From AG25 sp035517615 (GTDB taxonomy: Bacteria; Gemmatimonadota; Gemmatimonadetes; Gemmatimonadales; GWC2-71-9): 64,000 bases of DNA. The stretch spans positions 1-64,000 of the forward strand of contig DATIYM010000065.1 in NCBI GenBank assembly GCA_035517615.1, given 5' to 3'. Below the pieces are notes generated by a model, which saw only the letters and a program-made list of their open reading frames with translations, was not told the DNA's origin and did no database searches. The position numbers and the translations under genes were made by a program. Shown here piece by piece: positions 23,722 to 32,877 of this stretch (its first letter is position 1; the number at the start of each line of letters is the position of its first letter).

Positions 23722-24249
23722 CTAACGCGCCATGGGGAGTTGTCCCCACGCTTTGGCATCGATCAGGCGTTCGAGATAGATGTCGATCTCGAAAAATCGC
23801 GCGACCGTCCTGATCGGCAGCGCTTCCGCGAATTTCTCGTACTGATCTCGGCGTACGGAAACCCGCGCCGAGTCGAGATCCATGACCGCCGTAAACAACG
23901 CGCGCAAGCGATCGGGGTCGGCCGAACCCCTCGAGTCGGCGTACTGCGAGACGAGCGCGATGCGTCGATCCCACAGCTCCGCCATGTCTTCCTCGTAGTC
24001 GTCGTACAGCGGCCAGAACACCTTCGCCTCCGAATCGGGGAGGCTCAATGCCCTGGCAAGCGCGGCCTTCTTGACCGAGCGAACGTTGGCGCGCGTGACA
24101 TTCAGGCCGTTCAGGTCGACCGCTTCCGCCACGGTCGTCGGGGCGGCGTGCTTCGTGGCGACGGGGTGCGGTTGCTGCGCCCGGAGAGCAGGAACGAACA
24201 GACCGAGGATCGCGAAACCAGTGAGATAGACGCTGACACGCGCTGGCAT
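23722..24249 (-). CDS. Exported protein of unknown function, paralogue of its neighbour
   Basis: From ATG 24249 the protein has 175 residues with a signal sequence (MPARVSVYLTGFAILGLFVP to ALRAQ). The mature part is helical: ALSLPDSEAKVFWPLYDDYE, MAELWDRRIALVSQYADS, RRDQYEKFAEALP, RFFEIDIYLERLIDAKAWGQ. The same pattern recurs in the gene at 24293-24823, so the two arose by tandem duplication. I know no function. The size and helix content recall Spy/LTXXQ-type periplasmic proteins, but the motif is not present. Confidence 0.72.
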   Translation of the reverse strand: MPARVSVYLTGFAILGLFVPALRAQQPHPVATKHAAPTTVAEAVDLNGLNVTRANVRSVKKAALARALSLPDSEAKVFWPLYDDYEEDMAELWDRRIALVSQYADSRGSADPDRLRALFTAVMDLDSARVSVRRDQYEKFAEALPIRTVARFFEIDIYLERLIDAKAWGQLPMAR

Positions 24250-24292
24250 GGTGCGCTTCCTAGAGGGTGGTGGAAAAGTATCGCACAATTGC

Positions 24293-24823
24293 TTAGCGGA
24301 TCTCGGGCATCTGGCCCCAGACCTGCACCATGATCATGCGTTCGATATACGTGCTGACCTGGTAGTAGCGCAGCAGTGTCGGGGTAGGCAGCACTTTGGC
24401 GAACTTGTCGTACTGCGTGCGGGCTAGTGTGACCGTCTCTTCGTCCAGATCGTACATCTTGTTGACAAACTGGCGCGAGCGGTCGGCGGTCATCGAGTCC
24501 TTTGACGTCGCGTACGAATTGACCATCGTGATGCGTTTGTCCCACAGCGCCGCCAGTCCTGCCTCGTACTCGCGGTACAACGGCCAGAATTTTGTCGCCA
24601 CGGAGTCTGGAAGCTTCAGCGCCTGGCCGATCACTTCGGCCTTGCGCTGGCGCAGGTTCATGCGCATGAGGGTGACGGGATCCATCCCGATCGCTTCGGC
24701 CGTGTTCTTCGGGGGCGCCCCGGCCGGCACGGCCCCTGTGGAGGTGGCCTGCTGTGCCTGCGCGGGGACGAGGACGACAAGAGCGGCAAAAGCGGCAAAC
24801 ACAACGGCGACGCGCGAGTGCAT
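24293..24823 (-). CDS. Exported protein of unknown function, tandem paralogue
   Basis: ATG 24823 gives 176 residues: signal sequence (MHSRVAVVFAAFAALVVLVP to AQAQ), a Pro/Ala-rich linker, then ALKLPDSVATKFWPLYREYE, LAALWDKRITMVNSYATS, ARTQYDKFAKVLP, RYYQVSTYIERMIMVQVWGQ. Residues conserved with the downstream copy include LPDS, FWPLY, YE, LWD, RI, QY-KFA, LP, Y-ER and WGQ-P. The 43-bp gap between the copies suggests joint transcription. Function unknown. Confidence 0.72.
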   Translation of the reverse strand: MHSRVAVVFAAFAALVVLVPAQAQQATSTGAVPAGAPPKNTAEAIGMDPVTLMRMNLRQRKAEVIGQALKLPDSVATKFWPLYREYEAGLAALWDKRITMVNSYATSKDSMTADRSRQFVNKMYDLDEETVTLARTQYDKFAKVLPTPTLLRYYQVSTYIERMIMVQVWGQMPEIR

Positions 24824-24919
24824 TGGTACTCTTTCTAGAGAGGTCGCGTGCAAAGCTACGCGCCGACGTGCCCGCCGCCATGGTCCTAAGGTGCCATCCG
24901 ACGGTGTAGTTTTCCGCGC

Positions 24920-26212
24920 GTGAGAATCCTGGTCGTCGGCGGTGGGGGCCGCGAGCACGCGCTCGTGTGGGCGCTGAAGCACGACCTCCCCGAGGCCACG
25001 CTATTTACCGCCCCAGGTAATCCCGGCACCGCGCAGCTCGGCACGAACCTCGACATTCCCGCCACGGCCGTCGAGCACCTGGTCGACGCCGTGCGAGCCC
25101 AGCGCATTGACGTGACCATCATTGGGCCGGAGGCTCCCCTCTCACTCGGCCTGGCCGACCGGCTGCGGGCCGGGGGCCGACACGTGTTCGGACCCAATCA
25201 AGCAGCGGCCCAGATCGAGTCGTCCAAGGCGTTCGCGAAGGATGTGATGGCGAAAGCAGGCGTCCCGACTGCCAAGAGCCGCACGTTTCGATCGCTCACC
25301 GACGCGCGCGACTACATCGATCGGCACCCCGAGCCACTCGTCGTCAAAGCGTCGGGGCTCGCGGCCGGCAAAGGCGTGGTGATCTGCGCGACCCGTGCCG
25401 AGGCGCAACGCGCCGCGCAAACGATGCTCGAAGAGCTGGCGTTCGGCGACGCGGGGCGGGAGATCGTCGTGGAAGACTTTCTCGAGGGCGAGGAGCTGTC
25501 CGTGCTCGCGCTGACTGACGGCGAACGAATGGTGATCCTCCCACCCGCACAGGATCACAAACGGTTGCTCGACCACGATACGGGTCCCAATACGGGGGGC
25601 ATGGGCGCGTATTGCCCGGTGAGCCTCTCGACGCCGCGATTACTCGAACGGGTGCGACGCGAGGTGTTCGAGCCCACGCTGCGCGAGCTCGCCAGCCGCG
25701 GCATGCCGTACCAGGGCGTGCTGTATGCTGGCCTCATGTTGGGTGCGGGCGGCGCAATCAATGTCCTGGAATTCAACTGCCGGTTTGGCGACCCGGAAAC
25801 GCAGGCAGTGCTGCCCGTGCTTCCCGCCGGATCGCTCGCGCACCTGCCGGCCATCGCCGGGGGAAACTGGCGGCCGGCACGCACGGTGCTCCCTTCGGTC
25901 GGAAGCGCGGTATGTACCGTGCTCGTGGCACGCGGCTACCCCGACACGCCTGAGACCGGCGCCGCGATCACCATTCCCCAGGATCCGGGGGGGGGCGACG
26001 ACGTGCTGATCTTTCACGCGGGTACATGCGCCGATCGGGACGGCACGATTCGCGTTGCGGGGGGCCGAGTGCTGGGCGTGACGGGGCTTGCCCGCTCCGT
26101 TCCGGCGGCCGCGAAGAAGAGCGTGGCCGCGGCGGAGCGTATCGCGTTCGCCGGCAAGGCATACCGGCGCGATATCGGATGGCGGGAGATCGCCCGTGCC
26201 GGAGCTGCCTGA
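24920..26212 (+). CDS. purD: Phosphoribosylamine-glycine ligase
   Basis: The 430-residue protein starts at GTG 24920 with RILVVGGGGREHALVWAL, has VTIIGPEAPLSLGLAD, the ATP-grasp region VVKASGLAAGKGVVICATR, EDFLEGEELSVLALTDG, GPNTGGMGAYCP, and LEFNCRFGDPETQAVLP. It ligates glycine to phosphoribosylamine in purine synthesis. Length is normal. A Gly-coding run of G near 25985-25996 adds GGGDD in the C-terminal part. The end overlaps mutM by 17 bases. Confidence 0.95.
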   Translation: MRILVVGGGGREHALVWALKHDLPEATLFTAPGNPGTAQLGTNLDIPATAVEHLVDAVRAQRIDVTIIGPEAPLSLGLADRLRAGGRHVFGPNQAAAQIESSKAFAKDVMAKAGVPTAKSRTFRSLTDARDYIDRHPEPLVVKASGLAAGKGVVICATRAEAQRAAQTMLEELAFGDAGREIVVEDFLEGEELSVLALTDGERMVILPPAQDHKRLLDHDTGPNTGGMGAYCPVSLSTPRLLERVRREVFEPTLRELASRGMPYQGVLYAGLMLGAGGAINVLEFNCRFGDPETQAVLPVLPAGSLAHLPAIAGGNWRPARTVLPSVGSAVCTVLVARGYPDTPETGAAITIPQDPGGGDDVLIFHAGTCADRDGTIRVAGGRVLGVTGLARSVPAAAKKSVAAAERIAFAGKAYRRDIGWREIARAGAA

Positions 26213-27023
26213 AGTCGAGACCATCGTCCGCGACCTCGCGCCGCGGCTCGAAGGTGTTCGTATCGTCGATGCTCGCCTCAAGAAATCCGACGTGCTGCGG
26301 CGCGTATCGAAGCAGCGCCTGCTCGCCGTGCTCAAAGGAAACACGTTCGCAGCGGTCACGCGGCGCGCCAAGCACGCCGTGTTCCGGCTCGCGAGCGGGC
26401 ACCGCATGGTCATTCAACCCCGCATGACCGGGGCCTTGATTGTGTACGAGGAACCGCTGAGCGCGGACGACGAGAAGTACGCAGTGCTCGTCTGCAGGCT
26501 CGAGGATGGACGGCTGTTCGTGTACCGCGACGTGCGGCGGCTGGGCACGGTGTGGCTGCTCGATGACAAGGCCTGGGGGCAGTACACCAACAAGATCGGC
26601 CCCGAGCCGCTCGAGCATTCGTTCACGCCGTTCGTGTTCGCCGAGCGGCTGAAAGGCACCCGAGCCGCGGTGAAACGGGCGATCATGGACCAGCGGCGGG
26701 TCGCGGGTGTCGGCAACATCTACGCCAACGAGGCGCTGTTCGAGGCCGGCATCGATCCCTCGCGCGCCACGAACACGCTGTCCCTCGAAGAATTTGCTCG
26801 GTTACACGCCGCCGTGCGCGGCGTGCTCGAGCGTGCCGTGCGGGCGTCAGGAACGACGGTGCGGGACTACAGAACGGGCACGGGCGAGAGCGGCTCGTTT
26901 CAGTTTCAGCTCAAGGTGTACGGGCGGGGTGGAGAGGAATGCGTGCAATGCGGGCGGCGGCTGTTCACGACGCACGCGATCGATCTGCGGGCGACGACGG
27001 TATGTCCGAATTGTCAGCGGTGA
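26196..27023 (+). CDS. mutM: Formamidopyrimidine-DNA glycosylase
   Basis: From GTG 26196 the protein begins PELPEVETIVRDLAPRLEG; after start removal the Pro is the catalytic N-terminal amine, which fixes the start within purD. Other marks are IQPRMTGALIVYE, VAGVGNIYANEALFEAGIDP (helix-two-turn-helix) and the C-terminal zinc finger CVQCGRRLFTTHAIDLRATT with VCPNC. At 275 residues it is full length. It removes 8-oxoguanine and related lesions. It is coupled to purD. Confidence 0.94.
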   Translation: MPELPEVETIVRDLAPRLEGVRIVDARLKKSDVLRRVSKQRLLAVLKGNTFAAVTRRAKHAVFRLASGHRMVIQPRMTGALIVYEEPLSADDEKYAVLVCRLEDGRLFVYRDVRRLGTVWLLDDKAWGQYTNKIGPEPLEHSFTPFVFAERLKGTRAAVKRAIMDQRRVAGVGNIYANEALFEAGIDPSRATNTLSLEEFARLHAAVRGVLERAVRASGTTVRDYRTGTGESGSFQFQLKVYGRGGEECVQCGRRLFTTHAIDLRATTVCPNCQR

Positions 27024-27036
27024 TGAGGGCGCCCGT

Positions 27037-28650
27037 TCACTGGCCGAAATCGAGTCGCCCAACTACGGCGACCGGAATGGTGCTGCAGGGATCGCTGATG
27101 ACACACGTTTGTGGCCCCGTATTCGTTCCGACCCCAAGCTGGCCGTGCGAATTGTCGCCCCAACAGTAGGCCATTCCCCCGGTGGTAACACCGCATGTGT
27201 GAGCCTGCCCGTCAAATCCATTGTCATTCGACCCAGCCGTTATGGCGACAAATGTGTGCCCGCCCGTGACCGGCACCGGCGTAGGGCTGAAGGTGTAGCC
27301 ATAACTCCCAATCCCCAGCTGCCCGGTTTCATCTGCTCCCCAGCAGTAGGCCGCGCCCAAGGACGTCAGGGCGCACGCATGGCCATAGCCGCCCCGGTCC
27401 CCGCCGGTGGTCACTAACACGAACGTGAGCCCGCCCCCGACTACGACTGGACTGTCCTGTTCCGTCGTGGTGCCATCGCCCAGCTGGCCGGTGGCATTGT
27501 ACCCCCAGCAATACGTCGCGCCGGCCGTGGTGACACCACAGGTGTAGCCAATCCCCGCGCTCACTGTGGCGAACGTCAGCCCCCCAACCACCAGCATCGG
27601 TGTCGGACTGCACGAGTAGCCGTACGCACACTGCTGCGGCTCAGCGTTGGAGCCGACGCCGAGTTGACCGGTACGGTTCGGACCCCAGCAATACGCCGCA
27701 CCCGAGACTGCGAGAGCACAGGTGTGGCCATTGCCAACGCTGATGGTTGTGAAGCTGAATCCGCCTGCGACCGCGACAGGGGTCATGCTGCAGGGATTGC
27801 CAGAACAGTCCTCTGGACCAGTTGTCGTCCCGATGCCGAGCTGGCCCGTATAATTGATGCCCCAGCAATACGCCTTGCCAGTCGTGGTAATGCCGCACGT
27901 GTTGCTGCCGCCGCCCGTGTTGACCATAGCGAAGGTGAGTCCGCCGGCCACGGCCACTGGGGTCGCGCGGTTCGTGTCGCTGCCGTCGCCCAACTCACCG
28001 TACGCGTTCGAGCCCCAGCAGTATGCAGCGCCCGCGGCAGTCACTCCGCAACGATGCGACCCGGCGGCGTCCCCGCCGATTGCCGCGAAGCTGAGCCCGC
28101 CCCGCACCGCGGCTGGGCTCGCCGTATCGGCGTTGGCACTGTCGCCCAACTGGCCAAATCGGTTATCGCCCCAGCAGTAAGCGGCAGGCGCGAGCGCGAC
28201 ACCGCAGGTATTGAATGCCCCGGCACTGAGGAAAACTCGTGCAACAGGTAGGGGAAGGACGTCGAAGGCCAGACTCGTGGCGCCCTCGAGAGACGCCGAT
28301 CTCGCGGCGAGCGTGAACCCCGTGCCGAAACGATCAATCCGAAGGTTCGGGAAGACGGCAATCCCGCCAACAGCGTTGGCCGTGGTCGTCCCCAACAAAT
28401 TTCCGTTGGCCGAATTGGCTCCCAGCGCCAACGTCACGGTCCTCGCGGCGGTGTCCACGGTAGCACCCGAGGAGTCCTGGATTGCCACCCACACGGCGAC
28501 AGGGTGGCCAAGCTGCGATGAGATCGGCTGCTCGACGAACCCGAGCTTCGCGGGAGGGAGAGGCGGAGCCGCGCTGCTCGTCGTGGAGTGGGTACATGCA
28601 CTCCACGTCATGATGAGTAGCGCGATGCAGCCGCGGCCTGCGATCGACAT
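27037..28650 (-). CDS. RCC1-repeat lipoprotein
   Basis: The 537-residue protein has a lipoprotein signal (CIALLIMTWSAC), an Ig-like domain (LGFVEQPISSQLGHPVAVWV and on, ~35-130) of the type found in bacterial surface proteins, then about seven RCC1/BNR-like repeats built on TCGVTTAGATYCWGYNATGQ and LGDG, each with two Cys and a Trp. These should form a seven-bladed propeller. It is probably exposed at the cell surface. Partners are unknown. Similar proteins are numerous in Gemmatimonadota and Myxococcota. Confidence 0.88.
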   Translation of the reverse strand: MSIAGRGCIALLIMTWSACTHSTTSSAAPPLPPAKLGFVEQPISSQLGHPVAVWVAIQDSSGATVDTAARTVTLALGANSANGNLLGTTTANAVGGIAVFPNLRIDRFGTGFTLAARSASLEGATSLAFDVLPLPVARVFLSAGAFNTCGVALAPAAYCWGDNRFGQLGDSANADTASPAAVRGGLSFAAIGGDAAGSHRCGVTAAGAAYCWGSNAYGELGDGSDTNRATPVAVAGGLTFAMVNTGGGSNTCGITTTGKAYCWGINYTGQLGIGTTTGPEDCSGNPCSMTPVAVAGGFSFTTISVGNGHTCALAVSGAAYCWGPNRTGQLGVGSNAEPQQCAYGYSCSPTPMLVVGGLTFATVSAGIGYTCGVTTAGATYCWGYNATGQLGDGTTTEQDSPVVVGGGLTFVLVTTGGDRGGYGHACALTSLGAAYCWGADETGQLGIGSYGYTFSPTPVPVTGGHTFVAITAGSNDNGFDGQAHTCGVTTGGMAYCWGDNSHGQLGVGTNTGPQTCVISDPCSTIPVAVVGRLDFGQ

Positions 28651-28674
28651 GAGGCCTTCCGTCGAGTCGCCCCT

Positions 28675-29172
28675 TCACTCGGGCAAGAGCGGCACCACGC
28701 GGGCGCGGGGTGGAATCCCCGGCTCGAGCTCCATGATGCCCACGGAGGGCTTGAGGTTGAAGCGCGCCTGCCCCGCCCCACCGGGATTCATGACCGTCAC
28801 CGTACGATTGACCAGCTCGAGCAGGGGACGGTGGGTGTGACCATAGACAATGATCTCGGCGCGCGGAAACGCCGCGACGAGCCGCGCCGGCGTGGGGCTG
28901 CCGCCCTGCCCGTCGGGCAGATCGTGCCCGTGCGTCACCACGATGTCGAACCCGTCGAGCTGCAAGGCGGCGACCGGGGGCACCCTGGCCTGAATGTCCG
29001 GCGGATCGCCATTGCCCCACACTGCCGTGACCGGCGCGAGCGCCTCGAGCGCCAGCATCACATCCCACGCGCCGATGTCGCCGGCGTGCAGAATGTGATC
29101 GACTTCCTCGAACACCGCGAATACCTCGGGACGCAAGAACCCATGCGTATCGGAGATGACGCCTAACCTCAT
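28675..29172 (-). CDS. YfcE-type metallophosphoesterase
   Basis: The 165-residue protein shows the calcineurin-like metal motifs: GVISDTHGFLRP, HAGDIG, VWGNGD, VVTHGHDL and VYGHTHRPLLE, in the order of the YfcE/MJ0936 group. Such enzymes hydrolyse phosphodiesters or small phosphoesters with two metal ions. The start overlaps the end of the S46 peptidase gene by four bases, so it is the last gene of the quinone-peptidase run. Confidence 0.88.
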   Translation of the reverse strand: MRLGVISDTHGFLRPEVFAVFEEVDHILHAGDIGAWDVMLALEALAPVTAVWGNGDPPDIQARVPPVAALQLDGFDIVVTHGHDLPDGQGGSPTPARLVAAFPRAEIIVYGHTHRPLLELVNRTVTVMNPGGAGQARFNLKPSVGIMELEPGIPPRARVVPLLPE

Positions 29173-31403
29173 TTCGCCGGGGCGGGCTGACCGAGCTCGT
29201 CGGCGATGCGCTTCGCCTTATAGACCGTGCGCAGTGCGCCGCGAATCGCGGCCTCGTGGACGGCTACCGCGCGCGCTGTGACATCAGTGTAGATGAAGTC
29301 CCCCGGCAGGCTCTCGATATTGCCGTCGAAGATCAGGCCGACGAGCCGACCCGATTTGTCGATGACGGGGCTGCCCGAATTGCCGCCGATGATGTCGTTC
29401 GTCATCACCATGTCGAGCGGGGTGCCGAGGTCGAAGCCCGCGGGCGGGTTGGCCCAGCGCGGCGGCAGCGCGAACGCCTCGTTGTTCGGGTTCGATTTGT
29501 TCCGGTCGTACAGCCCGTAGAACGTGGTGTAGTAGGGGGCCGTCGTGCCGTTGTAGTCGTATCCCTTCACCACGCCATCCGCGATCCGCAGCGTGAACGT
29601 CGCATCGGGCGGGATGGTCGGGCCGTATACCTCGAACAGGGCCCGCGCGAGGTCGCCCGTCTTCGCTTCTTCCTGTTGCTGTATCCCACGGTACTGCTGC
29701 AACACGGGCCTGATGCGCGGCAGCAGATCGCGCACCAGCTTGAGCGCGGGATCGGTGGACGTCATGATCTCACCGGGCTGGCTCAGCAGAGCCACGCGTT
29801 TGGCGGAATCGGGAATGACGGACCCGCTCACGATGGCCTGCGCCGCCTCGCGCGGGCTCTTCCCGCCCAGCGCCTCCTTGACCCAGGAATCGTCGCCGCC
29901 AATCAGGTGGACCGCGTCGTCGAGCTGCGCCGCCAGGACCTCGGCGTCGAGCGCGGGATCGATATTCGCCTTGGCGACGTCATCACGAATCTCCCGCAGC
30001 GCGCTGTCGGGCGGCGGCATGGGACCCGACACGGCCTGGGCATAGCGCACCAGCGACAACGCGGTGGCGAGCGTCTGCGAGCGCAGCAGCCCACCCTGGT
30101 TCAACGCGTTCACCGTCGGGGCGAGCTTCGCGATCTGCCCGCGCAGATCGGCGATTTCGTCCCACAGCTTGCCGTACCGGCTCGCGAGCTCCGGCTTGGC
30201 CATCACGGCCGCGCGGAAGTTCCGCTCGAACGCCACTTTCCGGCCCATCAGCTCCGGATCACGCAGGCCCTCGAGCTCGCCGCGGAACGACTTGAGCGAA
30301 TTTTGGATCTCGAAGTAGTCGTTGACGTGCTTGGCGCGAGTTTCCGGGTGGCGCGTCATGTAGTCCGCGAGAATGCGTCCCCGGCTCTCAAGCATGCGGA
30401 CGACGAACGGATACTGCTCATTGCGCCGATGCACGAGCTGTGCGACGGTGCGGAGCCGTGAAGTGGAGCCCGGATTGCCGATCACAAATACCGGGTCGCC
30501 TTCTTTCGCGCCGGAATCGCTCCAGGCAAAGAAGTCCTGGGGCTTGAGCGGCTTCTGCTGGTCGTCGTACACGCGGAAGAACGACACGTCGAGGTCGTAA
30601 CGCGGATAGGTGAAGTTGTCCGCGTCACCGCCGAAATAGCCGATGGCTTTCTCGGGCACGAACACGAGCCGCACGTCGGTGTAGCGGCGGTAGCAATAGA
30701 GGGAATAGCGGCCGCCGTAATACAGGGTGGTGACGTCACAGCGCAGGTGCGTCGAATCGCCCATGCGCTGCTCGATTTGCTCGATGTTTCGCTCCCGCGC
30801 GCCCATCTGTTGCTCGGGCGGCTGGCCCGGCGCCTCGCCGCTCGTCACTTCGCCGGTCACGTCGCGCAGCAGCACGAGCTGGTCCACGTAGAGATCGGGC
30901 ACGCGCCGCTCGTCCTGCTGTTTTGCCGCGTAGAACCCGTTGGTCAACAAGTCTTCGCCCGGTTTCGACACGGCGGTCGCCGATTCGCGCGCGCAGTGAT
31001 GGTTCGACATCACGAGCCCGCTCCCCGACACGAACGACGCGGTACAGTTCGGCAGCCTGAGCGCCGCGAGCCGCGCGTGCGAGAGCCATGCCGGCGACGG
31101 CGTGAATCCGTATTCGCTTTGGAAATAGTCGAGCGGCGGATTCTCGAACGTCCACATTTTTCCCATGTCGTAGCGACCCGGCTCGACCGTGGTATCGACG
31201 TTGCCGACGTCGAACGGGGCCGGCGCGGGAGCGACGGGAGCCGGCGCAGCAGCCGCGGGGGCGGGGGCGGGGGCGGGCGCAGCGGCTGGGGCGGGGGCGG
31301 GCGCAGCGGCTGGGGCGGGAGCGGGAGCGGCGGTCTTGCCGCGGGGCGTGCACCCGGCGAACAACAGGGGAACGAGAGCGAGCGAGCGAAGCATGGTGCG
31401 CAT
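29169..31403 (-). CDS. S46-family dipeptidyl-peptidase (DPP7/DPP11-like), lipoprotein
   Basis: From ATG 31403 the protein has 744 residues. A lipobox (LVPLLFAGC) is followed by a ~40-residue Ala/Pro linker, then the S46 chymotrypsin-like domain: GSGLVMSNHHCARESA with the catalytic His, RYDLDVSFFRVY with the Asp region, and DIIGGNSGSPVIDKSGRLVG with the catalytic Ser. The residue that sets specificity cannot be assigned safely. It would release dipeptides outside the cytoplasm, useful for peptide-feeding heterotrophs. The start overlaps the ubiX stop. An Asp-rich FDVGNVDTTVEPGRYDMGKM precedes the catalytic domain. Confidence 0.92.
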   Translation of the reverse strand: MRTMLRSLALVPLLFAGCTPRGKTAAPAPAPAAAPAPAPAAAPAPAPAPAAAAPAPVAPAPAPFDVGNVDTTVEPGRYDMGKMWTFENPPLDYFQSEYGFTPSPAWLSHARLAALRLPNCTASFVSGSGLVMSNHHCARESATAVSKPGEDLLTNGFYAAKQQDERRVPDLYVDQLVLLRDVTGEVTSGEAPGQPPEQQMGARERNIEQIEQRMGDSTHLRCDVTTLYYGGRYSLYCYRRYTDVRLVFVPEKAIGYFGGDADNFTYPRYDLDVSFFRVYDDQQKPLKPQDFFAWSDSGAKEGDPVFVIGNPGSTSRLRTVAQLVHRRNEQYPFVVRMLESRGRILADYMTRHPETRAKHVNDYFEIQNSLKSFRGELEGLRDPELMGRKVAFERNFRAAVMAKPELASRYGKLWDEIADLRGQIAKLAPTVNALNQGGLLRSQTLATALSLVRYAQAVSGPMPPPDSALREIRDDVAKANIDPALDAEVLAAQLDDAVHLIGGDDSWVKEALGGKSPREAAQAIVSGSVIPDSAKRVALLSQPGEIMTSTDPALKLVRDLLPRIRPVLQQYRGIQQQEEAKTGDLARALFEVYGPTIPPDATFTLRIADGVVKGYDYNGTTAPYYTTFYGLYDRNKSNPNNEAFALPPRWANPPAGFDLGTPLDMVMTNDIIGGNSGSPVIDKSGRLVGLIFDGNIESLPGDFIYTDVTARAVAVHEAAIRGALRTVYKAKRIADELGQPAPAK
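31255..31330. repeat. GC-rich tandem repeat coding an Ala/Pro linker
   Basis: About two and a half copies of a 24-bp unit (GGGGCGGGGGCGGGCGCAGC and GGCT) lie inside the S46 peptidase gene. On the coding strand they give AAPAPAPA-type repeats between the lipid anchor and the catalytic domain. The tract probably varies in copy number among strains and acts as a spacer. Confidence 0.7.
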
Positions 31404-31987
31404 CAGGATTGTCCTTGCCAGCGAGGGACCAGTGTCGCCTCGACGCTGAGATGGTCGAGCACGCGCTGCACGATGAAGTCCACGAGCTCGGAGATCTGTG
31501 TGGGACGGTGATAAAAGCCCGGCGCGGCGGGCATCACGACGGCGCCCGCCTCCGCGAGGAGCGAAAGGTTGCGCAAATGCACGAGCGAGAGCGGCGTCTC
31601 GCGCGGCACGACGATGAGCTTGCGGCGTTCCTTGAGAACCACGTCGGCCGAGCGCTCGATCAGGCTGCGGCTCGCGCCGTGCGCGATCGCGGATACCGTG
31701 CCCATCGAGCACGGGCAGATCACCATCCCCGCGCTCTCCGCCGATCCGGACGCGGGCGCGGCGCCGCGGTCGCCGTCGTCGAATCGCAAGACGGTGCGCC
31801 AGTCCCCACCGGTCGCCTGTTCCAGGCCGCGCTCATCCATGATGCTGCACTCCTCCGCGAGCAGCCGCCAGCCGTGCGCAGACACGAGCAGCCACGTCGG
31901 CACGGCGTGGCTCGCGAGCACCTGGAGCAGCCGCACCGCATACGCCACCCCGGAGGCGCCGGTGATGGCGAGGATCACGGGTTTCAT
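31403..31987 (-). CDS. ubiX: UbiX-type flavin prenyltransferase
   Basis: The 194-residue protein has the UbiX/Pad1 opening ILAITGASGVAYAVRLLQVL, CPCSMGTVSAIAHGASRSLI, KERRKLIVVPRETPLSLVHL and APGFYHRPTQISELVDF. It prenylates FMN to the cofactor needed by UbiD. A charged insertion (RFDDGDRGAAPASGSAESAG) before the CPCSM motif is longer than usual. Its start overlaps the ubiA stop by ATGA, within the menG-ubiD-ubiA-ubiX run. Confidence 0.93.
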   Translation of the reverse strand: MKPVILAITGASGVAYAVRLLQVLASHAVPTWLLVSAHGWRLLAEECSIMDERGLEQATGGDWRTVLRFDDGDRGAAPASGSAESAGMVICPCSMGTVSAIAHGASRSLIERSADVVLKERRKLIVVPRETPLSLVHLRNLSLLAEAGAVVMPAAPGFYHRPTQISELVDFIVQRVLDHLSVEATLVPRWQGQS

Positions 31988-32877
31988 CTGAGCCGGTCGA
32001 CCAGGGCGCCGAGAAATACGACGATCGCAATCAGCCCGTTGGCGCTGAAAAATGCCGCATCGAGCCGTGACAGATCCGTAGGATGTACGAGCTGATGCTC
32101 GTACGCCATGATGGCCGCGCCGATCGCCACGCCAACGTAATAGGCGAGGCCCAGGTGCCCGCCCCACCCGAACGCGACCAGTGCCAGTACGGTGATGCCG
32201 TGGAGCAGCTTGGCAGCCACGATGCTCGAGGAGCGCCCCATCCGGACCACGAGCGACTTGAGCCCCTCGCTGCGATCGAATTCCTCGTCCGGTAACGCAT
32301 AAAACACGTCGAACCCGCCCACCCAGCACGTCACGGCCAGCGCGCCCACCGGCAGGAGCCACCACGGATCGCTCCACCGCCCCGTGACGGCGAGATAGCC
32401 CGCCGGAGTCGCGATGCCGTCGGCCAGGCCGAGCCACAGGTGCGACCAGTGGGTGAAGCGCTTGGTGTAGCTGTACGCCGAAATGAACAACAGCGCGACC
32501 GGCGCGAGCGCGAAGCACAGCGGATTGAGCGCCCAGGCGCACCACAGGAAAAGTCCCGCCGCCGCGAGCACTGCGCTCCAGGCCTGCGCGAGCGAGAGCC
32601 GCCCCGAGGGCAGCTCGCGATTCCGGGTGCGCGGGTTCTTGGCGTCGATCTCGCGGTCGGCGATGCGGTTGAATCCGAGCGCCACGAACCGGGCCGCCGT
32701 AAACGCAAGGACCGACAACACCAGAATGCGCCAGGTGACCGGAGCGACGAGCGATGCCGTGATGACGCCGAGCAGCGCGAAGGGAAGCGCGAAAACCGTA
32801 TGGGGGAGCCTGACAAAGTTCGCATAGCGAACGAGCAGCGACTCGCCGGCGAGGGTCTGGCCTTCTCTAGAGCTCAA
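31984..32877 (-). CDS. ubiA: UbiA-type prenyltransferase of quinone synthesis
   Basis: From TTG 32877, which overlaps the ubiD end by 11 bases, the protein has 297 residues and eight or nine membrane segments. The two Asp-rich motifs are FNRIADREIDAKNPRTRNRE and FDVFYALPDEEFDRSEGL, with RLPHTVFALPFALLG at the start. It attaches a polyprenyl chain to an aromatic acid. Next to UbiX, UbiD and MenG and without other ubiquinone genes, the substrate is probably 1,4-dihydroxy-6-naphthoate of the futalosine menaquinone route (MqnP), rather than 4-hydroxybenzoate. Confidence 0.9.
   Translation of the reverse strand: MSSREGQTLAGESLLVRYANFVRLPHTVFALPFALLGVITASLVAPVTWRILVLSVLAFTAARFVALGFNRIADREIDAKNPRTRNRELPSGRLSLAQAWSAVLAAAGLFLWCAWALNPLCFALAPVALLFISAYSYTKRFTHWSHLWLGLADGIATPAGYLAVTGRWSDPWWLLPVGALAVTCWVGGFDVFYALPDEEFDRSEGLKSLVVRMGRSSSIVAAKLLHGITVLALVAFGWGGHLGLAYYVGVAIGAAIMAYEHQLVHPTDLSRLDAAFFSANGLIAIVVFLGALVDRLR

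Noticed and set aside
31220..31340. The GC-rich tandem repeat as a separate functional element
   Set aside because: It is in frame inside the S46 peptidase gene and encodes an Ala/Pro spacer typical of lipoproteins.
31403..32545. One long minus-strand frame joining UbiX to an upstream extension
   Set aside because: The extension is an out-of-frame reading of ubiA. ubiX begins at ATG 31987 with the conserved ILAITGASGVAYAVRLL.
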